Shown here: one piece after another, positions 5,487 to 7,859 of the stretch
Position numbering within the stretch: position 1 is the stretch's first letter
How the letters are laid out: each line of letters opens with the position of its first letter
The notes under the pieces: generated by a model
Database searches by the model: none
What the model was told of the DNA's origin: nothing
The model's input: only the letters and a program-made list of their open reading frames with translations
Assembly (NCBI GenBank): GCA_030044775.1
Contig: JASICF010000119.1
Span: 1-7,859, forward strand
Length of the DNA stretch: 7,859 nucleotides
Direction: 5' to 3'
From: Candidatus Sulfotelmatobacter sp.
GTDB lineage: Bacteria; Acidobacteriota; Terriglobia; Terriglobales; Acidobacteriaceae
Position numbers and translations under genes: made by a program

Positions 5487-5813
5487 ATGGCGGCACAATC
5501 CGAAGCGAGAGGGGTACAGCCCGATCCGAACGAGAAGCTGGTCAAGGTATTCGAGACGGAAGAAGAGTCGGAGGCGTTAGTGGTGAAAGGATTGCTCGAT
5601 TCGGCGGGGATCGATAGCGATCTGATGTCGGGCAGTCTGGTGCAAGACACGTTTCCGGGGCTGGGCGGAATGGTTATCCTGGTGCGCCAGGAGGATGCCG
5701 ACGAGGCCAGGCGCATGATTGCGGAGTCGCGACGGTCGGGGGCTAATAGCAGCCCTTCAATCGATTCGGCAGGCGACGACGATTCTACTGCGGAGTGGCC
5801 GACTCTGGAGTAA
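5487..5813 (+). CDS. DUF2007-type small protein (putative signal-transducing protein family)
   Basis: This is a 108-residue soluble protein. Residues 17–82 carry the DUF2007 pattern: KLVKVFETEEESEALVVKGLLDSAGID, a variable stretch (SDLMSGSLVQDTFPGLGG), then MVILVRQEDADEARRMIAE. This gives the expected β-α-β-β-α layout of a small ferredoxin-like fold, related in shape to ACT and PII-type domains. Pfam labels the family a putative prokaryotic signal-transducing protein; its ligand and role are unknown. The N-terminal 16 residues and the acidic, Ser/Asp-rich tail (SPSIDSAGDDDSTAEWPTLE) are likely disordered. The last 29 bp of the gene, encoding part of that tail, overlap the 3' end of comEC on the other strand. 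It has its own strong ribosome binding site and appears monocistronic. Confidence 0.82.
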   Translation: MAAQSEARGVQPDPNEKLVKVFETEEESEALVVKGLLDSAGIDSDLMSGSLVQDTFPGLGGMVILVRQEDADEARRMIAESRRSGANSSPSIDSAGDDDSTAEWPTLE

Positions 5814-7859
5814 TGCCTCGGCCATCGAGATAGAAGGTAACTGCGCCGTCGAGATCGGTACGGTAGACGTGCACTCCCAGGGCTTGGAGCCGATTGAGGA
5901 CACTGGCTTTGGGCAGCCCAAACGAATTTCGATACCCCACAGAAATCAGCGCATAGCTGGGTCGCACAGCCTCGAGGATTTCCGGCGTGGTGGATGTGGC
6001 GCTGCCATGATGACCAACCTTCAGCAGATCCGCATGCTCCGGGTGCAAACTGGCGATGCGGGCTTCGACCGCTTTTTCCGCGTCGCCCTCCAACAGGACC
6101 GAGGTTCCGCCGTAGCTGACGTGGAGCACCATGGAATCGTTGTTCTTCGGCTCGATTCCTACAGGCCAATTCTCTGGTGGAAAAAGGACTTCGACCTTTG
6201 CTCCTCCCAGGTAAAATTCATCTCCCTCCCAATGGCGCACAACCTTAATCCCAAGCGCGTGGGCTTCTGCGATCAGATTTTCGAGAGCACGACTGGGCGG
6301 GATCAAGCCAATCCACAGTTCTTTAGGATGAAAATCTTTCAGGATTGCCGGCATGCCTCCAATGTGGTCGGAGTGGCCGTGAGAAATGGCAACAGCATCG
6401 AGGCGCGAAATTCGGCGCGTCCAGAGATAGGGCGCGACCACGTCTTCGCCAAAGTCGAGTTGCGAACCCGAACCCCATACCGGTCCGCCTGCATCGATGA
6501 GCAACGTACGACCCTGCGGCATGACGAGCAGGATGGAATCCCCTTCGCCCACATCAATGGAAGTCACTTCCAGCGAGCCCGGCCGGGTGAATGGTCTTGG
6601 TGCGATGAAGGCGAGGGCTAACGATCCGCACAGCATTGCAACGAGTCCAAAGAAGGCGGCGAGCCTATGTTTTCGAACGCACAGCATAGTAAGAAGCAGG
6701 ACCGCAGAGGCCGCGGCGATAGAGACTGGCGATGGCGTTGCCACGCGTAGGTCAGCGAGACGCAGCCCGCCGAGTCCATGAACCGTGCCGGTGATCGCTT
6801 GCAGCGCCAGAGACGTGAAGAAGGCTGGAATCTTTGCCAGGTCAACGGAAAAATATCCAAGGCAGACGGCGAGGATAGCCGCGGGCATCAGAACCTGGGT
6901 CAGCGGCACAACGGCAACATTCGCGGGCATGCCGATGGTGGTGGCACGGTGAAAATAATAAGCCATGGGCAAAGCCAATCCGAGCTGCATCACTGCCGAA
7001 ACCAATAACAACTCGAACGCCGAAAGGCAAAGAATCGCGGTCGCTCGAATCAGTCGAAGCGAAATGGCCTCGCCGAGAAATCGACCCATTCGCTCCGAGA
7101 TCAGGCGCAGGTCCAGCCGAAACTGCGCGAGGCGAGGAAGCAGGCGAGCGCCATAATCCTCGGAATCCCAGTGGGCCAGCGCCTGGCGATAAAGTTGGGA
7201 GGATCGTTCGACGAGTGGGATACCGATGGCGGCAACGATAAGGACGCAAAGAAAGGTCATTTGAAAGCTGGCAGTGAAGAGCTGACGAGGACTGAACAAC
7301 AGCACGCCTAAAGCGGCCGTGCCGAGGGCATTCACCATCGCTCTCCCGCGGTAGAGTAGCCGCGTTGCCAGATAGATGGCGCACATAAGTGTGGCGCGCC
7401 ATACCGGTGAGCCGACCTGGGTAACAAAAGCGTAAACCACGCACAAGAAGATAGTCAGCAAAGTCGTGGAAAGTTCGGGTATCCCCAATCGGCGGAGGGT
7501 CCAGAAGACAACGAACGCCAATATTGTGACGTTCATCCCGGAAACCACCAGGACGTGATAGGTCCCGGAGCGCTGAAAATTGATGCGAGTGTCACGATCG
7601 AGGAAGGCATCTTCGCCGATGAGCATGGCATTGAGCAAAGCCGCTTGCTGCGGCGGCCACAGGGCACCCACTTTAGCCACAATGCTCGAGTGAATTCGGT
7701 CGCGCAGCAATTCAACACGCCTTCCGGAAAAGCCCGGCAGCAGCTCGACGTCTTCCGCTTTTGCGGAGGCAAGCGCGGCGATGCCATTTTCTGCGAGATA
7801 GCCCTCATAGTCGAAGGCGCCCGGATTGCGGAAGTTTCTCGGAATTCTGAGCTTCACGG
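5785..7859 (-). CDS. comEC: ComEC/Rec2-family DNA internalisation protein (5' end beyond window)
   Basis: This is the inner-membrane channel that carries single-stranded DNA into the cytosol during natural transformation. About 690 residues are visible. The first, RIPRNFRNPGAFDYEGYLA, is normally internal, so the GTG at 7857 is not the start and the N-terminal segments lie outside the window. The Competence domain (about 70–420) holds many hydrophobic helices and the GTYHVLVVSGMNV block (98–110). A metallo-β-lactamase-fold domain follows (about 428–682): DVGEGDSILLVMPQGRTLLIDAGG (435–458), SHGHSDHIGG with H493, H495, D497 and H498, LLEGDAE (D592), and KVGHHGS (H616, H617). The metal-binding set thus looks largely present, unlike B. 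subtilis-type ComEC with a decayed site. Two usual histidines are changed: the SG-x-H-V block has Asn109, and the GHP near the C-terminus is GLP (L648). No other competence gene is nearby. The stop TAG at 5785–5787 lies inside the DUF2007 gene. Confidence 0.93.
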   Translation of the reverse strand, partial: VKLRIPRNFRNPGAFDYEGYLAENGIAALASAKAEDVELLPGFSGRRVELLRDRIHSSIVAKVGALWPPQQAALLNAMLIGEDAFLDRDTRINFQRSGTYHVLVVSGMNVTILAFVVFWTLRRLGIPELSTTLLTIFLCVVYAFVTQVGSPVWRATLMCAIYLATRLLYRGRAMVNALGTAALGVLLFSPRQLFTASFQMTFLCVLIVAAIGIPLVERSSQLYRQALAHWDSEDYGARLLPRLAQFRLDLRLISERMGRFLGEAISLRLIRATAILCLSAFELLLVSAVMQLGLALPMAYYFHRATTIGMPANVAVVPLTQVLMPAAILAVCLGYFSVDLAKIPAFFTSLALQAITGTVHGLGGLRLADLRVATPSPVSIAAASAVLLLTMLCVRKHRLAAFFGLVAMLCGSLALAFIAPRPFTRPGSLEVTSIDVGEGDSILLVMPQGRTLLIDAGGPVWGSGSQLDFGEDVVAPYLWTRRISRLDAVAISHGHSDHIGGMPAILKDFHPKELWIGLIPPSRALENLIAEAHALGIKVVRHWEGDEFYLGGAKVEVLFPPENWPVGIEPKNNDSMVLHVSYGGTSVLLEGDAEKAVEARIASLHPEHADLLKVGHHGSATSTTPEILEAVRPSYALISVGYRNSFGLPKASVLNRLQALGVHVYRTDLDGAVTFYLDGRGITPESATPQ

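Noticed and set aside
5292..5498. 68-codon minus-strand frame in the divergent intergenic region
   Set aside because: It has no ribosome binding site or domain, it runs into the DUF2007 start, and its sequence is dominated by the inverted repeats of the region.
5387..6169. 260-codon minus-strand frame overlapping comEC and the DUF2007 gene
   Set aside because: It is a frame shadow of comEC, in a different frame from the one carrying the MBL-fold motifs. It has no coherent domain.
5719..6621. 300-codon plus-strand frame antisense to comEC
   Set aside because: It is long only because the GC-rich opposite strand lacks stops. The comEC frame carries all the recognisable motifs, and no ribosome binding site or domain supports this one.
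1..7859. CRISPR arrays, tRNA or rRNA genes, insertion sequences, prophage or toxin–antitoxin genes
   Set aside because: I saw no regularly spaced repeats, tRNA-like cloverleaf ends, transposase motifs or other such signatures on either strand.

Overview
The window looks like chromosomal DNA of an Acidobacteriota bacterium, probably of the Terriglobia (formerly Acidobacteriia). It is moderately GC-rich. The lineage call rests on three things: the order rpmI–rplT–pheS–pheT, the style of the proteins, and above all a short dispersed repeat whose ends read GTCATTCTGAGCGAAG… and …CTCAGGATGAC. I remember this repeat type as common between genes in acidobacterial genomes. The lineage is an inference and was not tested by any search.

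Layout. Positions 1–53 hold what looks like the tail of rpmI (ribosomal protein L35), followed by rplT (L20) at 79–438. Positions 439–628 are noncoding: a small GC-rich palindrome (475–494) and a 91-bp imperfect hairpin element (520–610) that ends just before pheS. pheS (629–1804) and pheT (1877–3958) encode the two subunits of phenylalanyl-tRNA synthetase. A degenerate relative of the same repeat, in the opposite orientation, lies in the 72-bp gap between them. A fumarylacetoacetate-hydrolase-family enzyme follows at 4070–4870. A small gene of unknown function (4929–5222) lies on the minus strand and converges on it. A 264-bp divergent intergenic region (5223–5486) then precedes a plus-strand DUF2007-type small protein (5487–5813). 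The rest of the window (5785–7859, minus strand) is most of a comEC/rec2 gene, cut by the window edge at its 5' end. Its last 29 bp overlap tail-to-tail with the DUF2007 gene.

How the genes work together. The left half is a translation cluster: two large-subunit ribosomal proteins and the enzyme that charges tRNA-Phe. The right half is a set of unrelated accessory or housekeeping genes: a small-molecule hydrolase or isomerase, two small proteins, and the DNA-uptake channel. There is no phage, transposase, CRISPR, rRNA or tRNA signal.

I see no clearly undescribed multi-gene system. The points most worth a second look are the repeat elements placed immediately before both pheS and pheT, the cysteine-rich insertion in PheS, the absence of the usual tRNA-binding OB domain from PheT, and the overlapping 3' ends of the DUF2007 gene and comEC.
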